Made by a program: the position numbers and the translations under genes. DNA of 64,000 nt from Acanthosepion esculentum (Eukaryota > Mollusca > Cephalopoda > Sepiida > Sepiidae). The DNA is taken from NCBI GenBank assembly GCA_964036315.1, contig OZ038498.1, forward strand, positions 13,664,466 to 13,728,465, written 5' to 3'. Positions 10,685 to 21,390 of the stretch are shown piece by piece; within the stretch, counting starts at the first letter, position 1; each line of letters begins with the position of its first letter. The notes below the pieces were generated by a model. That model was not told where the DNA came from. It saw only the letters and a list, made by a program, of their open reading frames with translations, and ran no database searches.

Positions 10685-11262
10685 TCCAAAGAATTGTATG
10701 CAATACAATCGGTCCTGACCAGGCATCTCGACTCCAGTCACTTTCTCACCGACGTCACGTGGCTTCCCTCTGTCTTTTCTACAAATATTTTCATGGCAAA
10801 TGATCGGATGATATTTTGTTCCTGATGATACGACTGCATGAATTTAAGCGTCCTACTAGATTGGCAATTGTGAAATGAATAATCAAGAGTGGTCTCCCCT
10901 TATTTTGTTACTCTCCTCTTTGAAAAATCTATTTCTGTTTACTGGGACTATAAAATGACACTATACGCGAACCTTGTATTCTCAGTTGAACAAAGCTTTC
11001 TTAAAGCCTACGCCTGCGAAGTTTTGTCATTACAACTAGATACAACCGCCACTTCTTCTTCAACAGTTTCTTTTCTTACATCCCTGATAACTACAATCTT
11101 CAAAGATTTAAATGAAACGTCAATCGCCATCTTCTGTCTTCTTGATCCCTGTTCCTTTTTGTCCTTTCCTCAATCCTCCCCATTTTCAATCTTCTCTTTC
11201 ACTTTCACTCCCTGCTTTCTAGTTTCATTGCTTGGAGTGAAACGATTTTTAAAAGACCTACA
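10685..11262 (+). pseudogene. LINE 3' end fragment, duplicate 2
   Basis: Encodes QSLSHRRHVASLCLFYKYFH near 10735-10800, the conserved C-terminal block of this LINE ORF2 family, then the terminal region to the 3' end. No reverse transcriptase palm is present. The 127-codon frame at 10889-11272 crosses out of the family frame and is not a gene in its own right. Confidence 0.75.
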
Positions 11263-11274
11263 TATCCAATGATG

Positions 11275-12170
11275 CAAAATCAAGTTTTATATAACATACT
11301 GAACATTCTAATAAGCTGAGAACTTCAAATATCTTGGATCTCACATAAGAGATTACCAAAAAAACTTCAACCTCCTCAAAGCTCTTGCATGGGATGCGTG
11401 TAACAAACTTCATAAGATTTAGCTCTCGAACTTTTCATCCTCCTTAAAAATCAAAACGAACGAAAATGAATGAATTGTTGAGAACAAATTGATTTTATTG
11501 ATAAAAAACGAATTCATTGAATTAATAAAAAAAATTCAAATTAAAAGAACAAAAACAAGGAACAGGCTGAGAAGTTGATTGTAATGTCAGCAACATCTTA
11601 TATATTCTGTATCTTCTTGTTTGTTCATTGCATCTTTTTCAAAACTTATATTTCTAAAATAAAATCTCCAAAAATGATATTCTGCCAACTCAGGTAATGC
11701 TTATCATCGTCCGTCTCGTAGAATAATTTCCAGGATATAAAGAAAATTTTTAAAAAAAGGACATGAAAACATTTTTCAGATTGGCCACTTTGATATCTAC
11801 CTATTAAGCTGCTTACCGACGCCTTTGAAGTTCTATTTAATTTTATGCAAAGAGAAAACATTCATTTTGGGAAATGTGTTTTTTCTTTAATTTCTCTGCT
11901 TATATCTAAAATAAAAATAAAATTGATTTACATCAGGAATGCTTTACCATTTCATGTGTCTTTATTCTCAGTGATAACCGTCACTCGCACGTCAATATCT
12001 CGACAAAATGTCGTTTTGATGTAAATTCACTCGATGCAAATTTGTACCATGGTTTTGGGTTGATTTTCAAACTTAATTAATGTTCACTTATTTCAAAACA
12101 TGTCTGGATAAACTTTGCTTTGTACAAGGATATTTAATAACCGCAAAGGACATGGGTTTGGGGTATTTTC
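11275..12170. other. Unassigned AT-rich sequence
   Basis: No supported gene or repeat; short frames only. Confidence 0.5.
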
Positions 12171-12179
12171 TTCGGGAAT

Positions 12180-13000
12180 ATAAGGAATTTTAGGAGGAAT
12201 TTTAGAAGGAATTCTAGTATGAATTTTAGAAGCAATTTTAGAAGGAATTTTAGAAGCAATTTTATTATGAATTTTAAGAGGCATTTTAGAAGGAATTTTC
12301 TGAGGAATTTTAGAATGGATTTTAGAAGGAATTCTAGTAAGAATTTTAGAAGGAATTCGAATATGAATTTTATAAGCAAATTTTATGAGGAATTTTACAA
12401 CAAATTTTAGGAGGAATTTTAGAAGGATACCTGGGTGGAATTTTAGAAGGACTTTTAGTAGGAATTTTAGAAGGAATTCTAGTATGAATTTTAGAAGCAA
12501 TTTTAGAAGGAATTTTAGAAGCAATTTTATTATGAATTTTAAGGGGCATTTTAGAAGGAATTTTCTGAGGAATTTTAGAATGGATATTAGAAGGAATTCT
12601 AGTATGAATTTTAGAAGAAATTCTAGTATGAAATTTAGAAGCAAATTTTATGAGGAATTTTATAACAAATTTTAGGAGGAATTTTAGGATACCTCGGTGG
12701 AATTTTAGAAGGAATTTTATGAGGAATTTTAGTAGGAATTTTAGAAGGAATTCTAGTATGAATTTTAGAATCAATTTTAGAAGCAATTTTATTATGAATT
12801 TTAAGAGGCATTTTAGAAGGAATTTTCTGAGGAATTTTAGAATGGATTTTAGAAGGAATTCTAGTATGAATTTTAGAAGGAATTCTAGTATGAATTTTAG
12901 AAGCAAATTTTATGAGGAATTTTACAACAAATTTTAGGAGGAATTTTAGAAGGATACCTGGGTGGAATTTTAGAAAGAAATTTTAGAAAGAATTTTAGAA
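12180..13000. repeat. 12-bp minisatellite with a 264-bp higher-order repeat
   Basis: Built from AATTTTAGAAGG-type 12-mers. A marker GGATACCTGGGTGG occurs near 12424, 12688 (one base different) and 12953, so blocks of ~264 bp (22 monomers) repeat. Because 12 is a multiple of three, frames stay open on both strands (up to 183 codons, low-complexity KFLL/KIPS or NFRR proteins). These are artefacts. Confidence 0.95.
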
Positions 13001-13099
13001 GTACGCAAATGACTCAGAAAAATGACATAAAAGATGAGAAACATTTACACGAATCAAAACAAACCTGTTATTTAACAACAACTTTTATACAAAAAGACT

Positions 13100-13160
13100 T
13101 TCACTTCTTCAACTATATATATATATATGTGTGTGTGTGTACGTGTGTGTGTGTGTTGAA
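13100..13160. repeat. (AT)n/(GT)n microsatellite
   Basis: Short AT run followed by interrupted GT run. Confidence 0.9.
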
Positions 13161-13164
13161 AATA

Positions 13165-13620
13165 ATGTCTTCTAAGTCATTTAGATTAATTTCATGAACG
13201 ACCCAAAATCTAACCCAGACATCAGGAATATTCATTGTATCTTTAATTCACCATTAAGAGAATTACTGTTGAGAAATCCGTTTTCATGTACATTTTTTTT
13301 TACCAATTTTTTCTATGCCGTCTCAATTCCTCTTTTGATTCTTCTGCACTCTCGACTAAACTATTTTGCAATTTTCAATATTTTGTTCCCATCATTCATT
13401 AACTTTGCAATATATTGATTGCCATTTGAGTTAATGTCATTCTTACGACCGATGGCGAGTTTTACATTCATTGGAATTGGTATATGTCAACAGATATACT
13501 ATGATTTATATTTATTTAAAATAGCATGAACAACCTTCGAGTTACATAATAAAATCTCGCAACACCAAATAAATTATTGTAATTATTTCAAATAAAAACA
13601 GATATTGTAAGCTGAAATTC
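13165..13620. other. Unassigned AT-rich sequence
   Basis: Nothing recognised; 74-codon frame at 13194-13418 has no motif. Confidence 0.5.
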
Positions 13621-13634
13621 ACATGGTATTATTT

Positions 13635-14090
13635 TCATATAGATATAAACGTATATATATATTATTTTATATAGATATAAGCGTATATATTTTTTATATA
13701 GATATAATCGTATATATTTTTTTTATATGGGTATAAGCGTATACATATTTTCATATAGATATAAGCGTATATATTTTTCATATAGATATAAGCGAATATA
13801 ATATTTTATATAGATATAATCGTATATATTTTTGATATAGATATAAGCGTATATATTTTTTCATATGGGTATATATATATATATGGTTTATAAGCGTATA
13901 CATTTTTTCATATAGATATAAGCGTATATATTTTTTTCATATAGATATAATCCTGTGTTTTTTTTCATACAGATATATGCGTATATATTTTTCATATAGA
14001 TATAAGCGTTTTTATTTCATATAGAGATAAGTGTATATATTTTTTCATATAAATATAATCGTATATATTTTTCCATATAGATATAAGCGT
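13635..14090. repeat. AT-rich minisatellite, ~30-bp unit
   Basis: About 15 diverged copies of a unit containing CATATAGATATAAGCGTATA. Confidence 0.9.
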
Positions 14091-14279
14091 ATAAAGATTT
14101 ATCAATATTGGTTGCTTACTACCTATTTTATAGTAAAAATATTAATTAATAATATTTTTATCACGTACAGTATAATTCATTGTAAAAATGTTATAATTTC
14201 AGATGGTCATTCCCCCTTTGCCATATATATGAATGAATGCGAAATTGGAGCGCAATTCTCCCACGAATTCTGGGGTTAA

Positions 14280-14580
14280 AACGGCCCCAACTCTACTTTA
14301 TAGTAATTTAAACGGTGTTTACTCGTTCCCCCACGAGGACGAGATATGACACAAGGTCTTTTTAAAGTGAGGACCCGAACGTGTGCACCCGGGCAAGTGA
14401 CAAAAATTGCCAACAGCCCCGACAACCGATCCCTCCCTCTGATGCAATGGGAGGGCGCGGCCTCGGGCAGCTGTACCTCAAAGCTGGGCACCTCTCAGTA
14501 TAATTTTCTCAGTTCCTTTGACAGAAAAGCCCCTGAGCGCACTCTGCCCAAAGACAGAGAAGCAACTGAAAAATGATAAA
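14280..14580. other. GC-rich island of unknown origin
   Basis: About 300 bp clearly richer in G+C than its surroundings, open in one frame on each strand (76 codons +, 71 codons -) without a domain I recognise. It lies directly before a SINE S1 insertion. It could be an old retroposon segment. Confidence 0.5.
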
Positions 14581-14588
14581 TAATGTGT

Positions 14589-14603
14589 ACAAATTACTTA
14601 TAG
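14589..14603 (+). repeat. Target-site duplication of SINE S1, left copy
   Basis: ACAAATTACTTATAG is repeated exactly at 14735-14749, flanking the SINE. Confidence 0.95.
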
Positions 14604-14734
14604 CAGTGATTTTCCAAGCGTAGCTTAGATGTGGCACAAAGCCGAAAGTAGGGGGCACCCAGTGAGGATCGAACTCACTCGTAATCGTTCTAGCGAGACA
14701 AGCTTGCTAACCATTAAACCACCCCTAGGTGCCC
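14604..14734 (-). mobile_element. SINE family S1, complete copy with TSD
   Basis: On the minus strand: GGGCACCTAGGGGTGG, an A-box-like TGGTTAGCAAGC, a B-box GAGTTCGATCCTCACTGGG, and a short body ending AAGCTACGCTTGG. The 131-bp unit is flanked by a perfect 15-bp TSD, which defines both ends and shows LINE-type retroposition. The tRNA-like head cannot fold as a normal tRNA with confidence. Confidence 0.9.
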
Positions 14735-14749
14735 ACAAATTACTTATAG

Positions 14750-15464
14750 TAATTTAAACGCTAAATGTTCAGTATCTGTATTATATATTATCTACTTCTA
14801 GACAATAGCACTTTTCTGGTTTAACTAATTTGCATATTGATATTAAAATGCATATTTCATTAATTAACTGTTCTCATTACTGTTCTTTTATTCGAGGATT
14901 GTTTTGATATTCATATCAAAAATAGTTCTGTATAGGAATATTGTCTTATATAGTGCAGATAAGTGTTTGAAATTTGCATTTTACTTGGCCTTCAACAGGT
15001 TGGCATCTATTTGTAAAACTTTCCTTAATTATAACAAACCAATTTATGAATGAAATGTTCATTTAAAATATTTGTTTCAAAGATTTCAAGTAGTGAATAT
15101 ATCTTACTTTGCGAAGCGATAGCGAGCGGGCGAAACCTGCTAGTATATAATAAATCTAATTAAACGCCAGTTGAGTGATTCTGAGCAAACAGTGCTAAAC
15201 AAGGGTTTCAGCTTTATTATAGAGTCTTCTGAAAAAAATGAAATAAAAAACAAACTTCTTAAATCAGAAATATAACACAAAAAGAAACCTTCGCATTCAA
15301 AATAAAAAAACAATCCTGTCATAACAAAATGAACGAAATAAAATTTAATGAACATCATTAGAAAACATTTCATAACACCTGGGAAAAATTCCAAAGAAAA
15401 CTAAAAGAGGACATAAACAAAATAAAAAATTCACTCAACGTTTTTGTCCTTGTCGATAAAACTA
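14750..15464. other. Unassigned AT-rich sequence
   Basis: No supported feature; the 84-codon minus frame at 15140-15394 has no motif. Confidence 0.5.
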
Positions 15465-15469
15465 GAAAC

Positions 15470-16176
15470 TGTTGTGGAGTCCTCCCTCTAATGAGTCTAT
15501 TGTGGAGTCTTCCACTTACTATTAAGTAGTGGGAAAGTAAGCCTCAGGGGAAACAGTGACACTGTTCTTCCAAGGCAGTGACTTGTTCGCAGCTCCAGTC
15601 GAACTCTCTGCCTTGGACAGAGAGGAACCCAGACGAGGCTGTGTCAAAGGGCAGAGTAGACAGGCCCTGAACCCGTTTATGCGGGTTCTAATCGAATATT
15701 TTTGGCCGAGCCTACGAGCTCGGATGATCCACGGTAAACTCGGCCTTGTGCCACATATAACCCTCGTGGTGGGGCTGTTAAATATTAACAGTGATAGACT
15801 GTTCTTCCAAATCTGTAACTGTTCGCAGCTCCTGTCGAACTCTCTGTCTTGGGCGGAGAGGAACCCGGACGAGGCTGTGCCGAAGGGTAGAGTTTCGTCC
15901 GTGAAGGTAGGCAGACCGGAACACGCTTATGCGAGTTCTACGGGGATTTTTTGGCCGAGCCTACGAGCTCGGGTGATCCACGTTAAACTCGGCCTTGTGC
16001 CACATATAACCCTCGTGGGGGGCTCTTAAATATAACAGTGATATAGACTGAGCGCTGGTCAACCGACACACACTCCCAAGTCGTGTAACACACTTCTGTT
16101 GTATTTACTGTTCAATACACGATTCATCTGAAACCTCTTGATTTGTTATTTCTTACCAAATTACTTGGTCACAACA
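15470..16176 (+). mobile_element. Solo LTR (707 bp) with 5-bp TSD and internal duplication
   Basis: Begins TGTTGTG and ends CACAACA, a perfect 7-bp inverted terminus, and is flanked by GAAAC at 15465-15469 and 16177-16181. Inside, a ~239-bp block (from ~15560) is duplicated in tandem (from ~15799), including CGAGCCTACGAGCTCGG. No internal pol region adjoins it, so it is a solo LTR left by recombination. The 157-codon frame inside is not a gene. Strand is assigned only by the TG...CA reading. Confidence 0.85.
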
Positions 16177-16181
16177 GAAAC

Positions 16182-16620
16182 ATATACACGCTAAAAATCA
16201 AAAGAATACTAGAATTTACTTAAAGTTACATTATGTTAACTAGAATATACAGGAAAACGCGGTCCAACGGAGCGCCAAATTTAACCTCGTGTTCAAAGAA
16301 ATCAAACAACTCAGAGGATAGCAGAAAGTGACTAAATCGCAATTATTCATTACGCTAAAATAAAATAAACGCAACAAAAAGCGAATGAAGGAAAAATTAA
16401 ATAGAAATACTAGACGTTAAGTCTGAAGTACGAACAACTTTAGGCGTAAATGTAAAGAATTTCAACAAAACAAAATCATTGAAAAGAATGAAAACAGCAT
16501 AAAATAAATAAAATAACGTCTTTTATGCAAAAGTCACACAATTTTCTTCTTTCTTCCTGGACGAGGGACGCGTGCTTAGTGTAAAAGTATTAACAATTAA
16601 CAATTTAATATTGAAGCACG
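16182..16620. other. Unassigned sequence
   Basis: Nothing recognised. Confidence 0.5.
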
Positions 16621-16630
16621 CACGCGCACG

Positions 16631-16669
<39 letters not shown>
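16621..16669. repeat. (CG/CA)n microsatellite
   Basis: GCGCAC run passing into a CA run. Confidence 0.95.
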
Positions 16670-16770
16670 GCCGATCTCACGATGATGAAACACCTCATCA
16701 ATTCAATAAAACAGTTGTCAACTTTGCCAAATTTTTCAAACTTTAGATTCTAGACCCTATTTACACAAAG

Positions 16771-16805
16771 ACATCACACACTCACTCACACTCACTCACA
16801 CACAC

Positions 16806-16887
<82 letters not shown>
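16771..16887. repeat. (CA)n(TA)n microsatellite
   Basis: CACTCA and CA repeats followed by about 70 bp of TA. Confidence 0.95.
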
Positions 16888-16890
<3 letters not shown>

Positions 16891-16992
16891 GTATTTAGGC
16901 AGCAATCCTTCTTTCATGGAAGCTTCATTAAATATGAGAGACAAGGTGCTTTGATTAAGTTTTTTACAGAATTTCTCATATTTTTTCTCTGA

Positions 16993-17043
16993 CGTAGATA
17001 AATTATACAAAAAACTGTTTATTTTTTGTATAATTTATCTACG
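16993..17043. repeat. Perfect 22-bp inverted repeat, 7-nt loop
   Basis: 16993-17014 and 17022-17043 are exact reverse complements. It lies ~40 bp upstream of the hammerhead at 17085 and may belong to the same PLE end. Confidence 0.95.
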
Positions 17044-17084
17044 GAAAAGAAGAAAATTCTAAGATCATATGAGAAATCAAGTTC

Positions 17085-17139
17085 ACCACCTGATGAGATG
17101 TCTGTAGACGTCGAAACAAATATGTATTTTTGTCGTGGT
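17085..17139 (+). ncRNA. Hammerhead self-cleaving ribozyme, type I, intact core
   Basis: Stem I is ACCAC (17085-17089) with GUGGU (17135-17139). The core CUGAUGA is at 17090-17096. Stem II is G plus AUGUC paired to GACGU plus C around a UGUA loop (17097-17112). GAAA is at 17113-17116. Stem III pairs CAAA with UUUG around an AU-rich loop. The cleavage triplet GUC ends at 17134. Every invariant hammerhead position is present. Such ribozymes are known in the terminal repeats of Penelope-like elements, and the motif recurs near PLE fragments in this window. No PLE frame lies next to this copy. Confidence 0.9.
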
Positions 17140-17224
17140 AACTTACATGTTCCAAATAGATAGATAGATTCACACACATCCCTTGAATTATTGTCGTATT
17201 AGCCTTTTACCATTTGGGGGAGAA

Positions 17225-18235
17225 AAAATACTAGAGGTTCTAATCAACTCTCAATTGGTTAAGCATCTTACTTCACACCGACATCTTTCAGATAAACAAT
17301 GTGGTTTACGTTTCTCCAGGTAAACCGCCGAAGCGTTAATGGTTGTTATTGAATTTGCGTATCAGGCTTTTGATAAGGAAGGACGTAGCTCGAACTGTGG
17401 CTTTAGATATCTCGAAGGCGTTTTACAGTGTTTGGTATTCTGGCCTTCCTCGCAAGCTCAAAGGGTTATGGTGTCTCTGGTCGAATATTTGGCAATCCAA
17501 TCGTTCTTAATAAATCATGTAATAAAAATTGTGTTCAATGGCCATACTTCTAGTTCCTAGTAGATTCGCATTAAAGTAAGTGATTCCCAATGCTCTATCC
17601 TTGGACCTACGTTGTTTCTTATCCTCATCAAAGACTTTCCCATCAGTTCCCAGTTAGGTATTTATGCTGAGGCCACAATATTTACTCTTGTCTTAATAGT
17701 AAGTCCGATAGTTCCGACAAAGTAAAAATGGCAGCTGCTTTCGAAAATTACCTACATTCGTCCGTGAATTGAATATTGCAGTCATATCTGGTCTGGTTCT
17801 CCTGCTATATACCTCGATGTTTTCGGCAAAATCCAAGGGTTCTATAATGTTATCAGTCCTGAACTGGCATCTTGCCCTCAGTCATTTTCCCACCGCCGTA
17901 ACGTGGCTTACTTCTGTCTTCTCTATAATTATTTTCATGACAATTTTTCTAAAGAGCTCTCCTCCTTGATACATCGACTAGAACGGCAACTAGGTATCAT
18001 CTTTTTTCTGTTCAATAGCTAAATGTAACCGTAAGTTCTATTCTAATAGTTTCTTCTCGCGCACTTCTTACCTGTAAAATTCTCTTCTGGTTTCTCGCTT
18101 TCCTGCCACCTACGAACTTCAAAAATTTAAATACAACGCCAATCGCCATCTTCTGTTCTCCTGAATCCTTTTCTTTTATTGTCCTTTCTTCTCACTAATT
18201 TCTTTTAATTAGTTTTAGTTTTTTAACCATCAGAT
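17225..18235 (+). pseudogene. LINE (Jockey/CR1-like) ORF2, RT to 3' end, decayed
   Basis: Fragments in two frames encode DKQCGLRFSRSTADAL, then DISKAF followed by a VW.SGLPRKLKGYGVSG region (RT motif around the first catalytic aspartate) at 17290-17480. A degraded copy of the family YADD region is at 17665-17700, and the C-terminal block QSFSHRRNV is near 17880. The first catalytic Asp region is present but the YADD box reads YAEA. Many frameshifts and internal deletions are evident. Confidence 0.8.
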
Positions 18236-18239
18236 TGTG

Positions 18240-19080
18240 GCTAAGCTTAGTGTGGCACAAGGTTTTCAAAAATGGAAGAACATGACTATCTTGAAAATCA
18301 ACATTCGATATCCTTCCCTTGTGTTTAAACTCCGGCCACTGATTTTACAGAAGATATGAAGCTAAGAGGCCGATTATAATTCGCTTTTATATCTTAACCG
18401 AATTCTTAAGTGACATTAGTATTGGCAAAATGCACGATTTTGATAAAAAAGATATTAAGTAGGTTATAGGTTGCCAGTTCTCCTCAGGAATATTTGTTAT
18501 CAGCGTCCAAGTATTAATGAAAGCAAGAATTTATTATTCTTGTAAATATTCGCAATCGCCTCGTGCAAACTTCCGAATTCCGTTTCACGTTTGAGATTTT
18601 TTTTAAATAATAATTGAGGTTTAAATATTTTTTAACGTTTGGAATTCGTAGCTTTTCGATCTAAACAGAAATACTGGCAATATTCTTATACTAATAGAAT
18701 ATCTTAGGTTCTGAAACTCCACCAATATGCAATTTGTTATGGAAACATGAAGAATATTCAACGCTTTCTGCAGTGAATGCGTTTAGTACCAACATTAACT
18801 CCACGTCTTTACCGAAATCTGAACACCTGTCAGCAACATTTTTTGGAGCACAAGAGAATTCTTTCGTTGACGTATTGTATAGGAACGATTACAATTATTT
18901 AAGCTGTTTATAAGATAATTATATGCCTCTATGTGCTTGTGTACGGCTTTTTGGAAAATTGGAAAGCATCAACTTTTTCCCCTTAACTTTGTTAACAAAC
19001 GAAAAAAATAGGATTTTTCTGTCAGTCTAAAACTAAAACGCCAAACACTGTTTTTATCTATACTGAAGAGATTCTGTCTA
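18240..19080. other. Unassigned AT-rich sequence
   Basis: No supported feature. Confidence 0.5.
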
Positions 19081-19084
19081 TATC

Positions 19085-19398
19085 TCTGGTATCATGATTA
19101 CTTGCATTATTCACATTATTCGGACTGTTATCTTCATTGCCATATTCACAAGGTTTCGGCGGCCGTTGTACGCTCCAGCCTTCTTCAGGTGATTGGAATT
19201 TCGAATCGAACCCTTTATTTCTGCCCTCGGGTAGATTGTTCTAGTCCCACGTGCCATGCCTCTTCCGGGTGTATCAGTTACTTCCTTTTCAAATAAATTC
19301 CACAAGTTTTAGTTCACCACTGCCTGTGACCTGGTATTGAACTCACAACTCTTTGGGTCTGGTCACTGGATCGAACCGTCTTTATTCACTGGGCCATG
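19085..19398 (-). mobile_element. SINE family S2
   Basis: Minus-strand copy with tRNA-like head near 19398, B-box-like TGAGTTCAATACC, body GGCACGTGGGACTAGAAC and tail GCCGAAACC. An inverted tail-only piece (19411-19500, +) follows, making a foldback pair. Confidence 0.75.
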
Positions 19399-19410
19399 TG
19401 TTCTTGGTGA

Positions 19411-19500
19411 CGAAACAAAGGGTTCGAAATAAAGCGTACGATTCGAAATTCCAATCACCTGAAGAAGGCCGGGGCGTACAACTGCCGAAACGTTCTGAAG
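19411..19500 (+). mobile_element. SINE S2 tail fragment, inverted relative to its neighbour
   Basis: Contains CACCTGAAGAAGGCCGGGGC and GCCGAAACG; no head. Confidence 0.7.
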
Positions 19501-19980
19501 AGATTCGTTTGAAAAGAAAGATAGACTTTGCGTTGACGAACGCGCATCACGTGCTCAAATTGATTCAGCTGGAAGCTGCTTAATGCTAAATTCGCTAAAC
19601 AAATTAGTCTCTTTACCATCCGTGCTTTTGGCATAGAATCAATACTGAAAGTAGTTGTGCATCTTTTCTGATAAAGTAATGAATCTAAGTCTCTTATCAA
19701 CTGCGCCGACATAATGGCTAACCAGTGAGCAAAAGGTTTCGCTATTCTGCCAAAATATCCATTCCCTTTTTGTGAAGTCACGTTGACTAGACGCCTGATT
19801 CTTAGTTGGCTCGAACACATCTGCCAAAGACGTTGGATGGTTTTCTCTTTCTCTCACCCAGTTATCTCAAAAGGAGGCGGCGTGATTCTATAAGTAAAGA
19901 CTTTGGCACTGCTTCCCGAAATATGCCATATTCTACAAGAAATCTAACAGAAACATTAAATGCACCTAAACACACACAAA
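19501..19980. other. Unassigned sequence
   Basis: Open for 121 codons on the minus strand (19455-19820), partly through the S2 tail; no domain recognised. Confidence 0.4.
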
Positions 19981-19982
19981 CT

Positions 19983-20045
19983 TTCTCTTTCTCTCTCTAC
20001 ATCTCGCTCTCTACGTCTCTCTCTCTACATCTTTCTCTCTCTCTA

Positions 20046-20074
<29 letters not shown>
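19983..20074. repeat. (CT)n microsatellite with CTACAT interruptions
   Basis: TCTCTC runs interrupted by short ACATC units. Confidence 0.95.
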
Positions 20075-20081
<7 letters not shown>

Positions 20082-20381
20082 TATCATGTGCACACGCACA
20101 CTAGTGTGTGTGCGCTTTCACACAATCAATCCAATCGGGTGTTACTTACTTGAGGACTAAAATGTTCTTGATGTAAAATTATCAGATGTTTTATCTCCTA
20201 GTCCACCTTGCTTCATGACTTTTGCCACCCCCACCCCCTTTGTAATCCTGAATCAACCCAATTCTGCCCACCCCAGATCGACCAGTTTTTACGTTTCTGA
20301 ATTCCCGTCCGGTCTTCAGTGGTCCTATTAATGAAATATTCAGTTATATTTATTAACTATTAAATATACCCTCTCGGCCAC

Positions 20382-20510
20382 CCCGAGGCGGTGTAATGGT
20401 TAGCAAGCTTGTCTCGCTAGTACGAATGAGTAGTGAGTTCGATCCTCACTGGGTGCCCCATACGTTCGGCCTTGTGCCGCATCTAAGCTACGCTTGGAAA
20501 ATCGCTATTA
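20382..20510 (+). mobile_element. SINE family S1
   Basis: A-box-like TAATGGTTAGCAAGC, B-box GAGTTCGATCCTCACTGGG, body GGCCTTGTGCCGCATCTAAG. No clear TSD. Confidence 0.85.
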
Positions 20511-20618
20511 ACTTTACCGATTCACATTTACGCACACGCATTTTAACATAAATTGGGTCTATTTGTAAACGTCTAATCCTTTTTCAGCAAATTCTTTGCT
20601 TTATTCTTTACTTTAAAG

Positions 20619-20970
20619 CAATGCTTCCCAACGTGGGGCGCATACCCCACCGGTGGGGCATGGTAATATTTTGTTGGGACATGCGTAGGATGTGACCCCT
20701 TCAGCTTACTATACCAACAGAATAAGGGGGCAATTCGAGAATGAGTTATTAACAGTGAATTGTTTTCTAGTGAGTCTGAGTGAGAGTGTTAATGTTAATG
20801 TGTGCTAATACATACGATGTATATACAGTATGTGTACATAAAATATTTTGTGTGTATGTATGTACATGTGTAATTAACATATATGTAAAAATTAAATATA
20901 ACAGGAGGGAACACCAGAATTTTAGAAATACCAAAGTGGGGTATGGTCCAAAATCGGTTGGGAAACACTT
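20619..20970. mobile_element. hAT-type MITE (~350 bp)
   Basis: Ends CAATGCTTCCCAAC and its inverse GTTGGGAAACACTT, close to the CAGTGxTTCCCAAC termini known from Charlie-like hAT elements. An 8-bp duplication flanks it with one difference (CTTTAAAG at 20611-20618, CTCTAAAG at 20971-20978). No transposase coding is present. Confidence 0.8.
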
Positions 20971-21390
20971 CTCTAAAGTAATGCGTAAAATATTATTTAC
21001 TTATTAGGAAGAATTAGATGATTCTATATCAACCAGAACAAAGGTCGAATTAACCGTTAGCAACATCATCATCGCTACAAGCAGAATCTAAAGTCTCGTT
21101 GGAGATTTTCATTTTACAGAATTTTGGCTTGTTTAAAAAAACAGCATTTTAATTCTTCAAGTAATTACTGCCTGATTATACCTGAAGAAATTTGCAACGA
21201 TTTTGAAATAACACTAGCAAAATTACTTAAACTAATTCTCGGTTTACATTTTGTTCAACGCATTAACATGCGATCATTCGCACGTTCAGTAGTATAGAAC
21301 TATCAAAGAAACGCATAGAAATAAAATTACCAAGTGACAACGACAAAGATTTCAATTAAAAGCTTAACATCACCTGAATAGGCTTCAAGA

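Noticed and set aside
12093..12937. Long frames (up to 183 codons) on both strands over the 12-bp repeat
   Set aside because: Period divisible by three and no stop in the unit; low-complexity products in several frames at once.
15556..16029. 157-codon frame as a gene
   Set aside because: Lies inside the solo LTR with its tandem block; no domain.
19455..19820. 121-codon minus-strand frame
   Set aside because: Runs partly through a SINE S2 tail; no motif or support.
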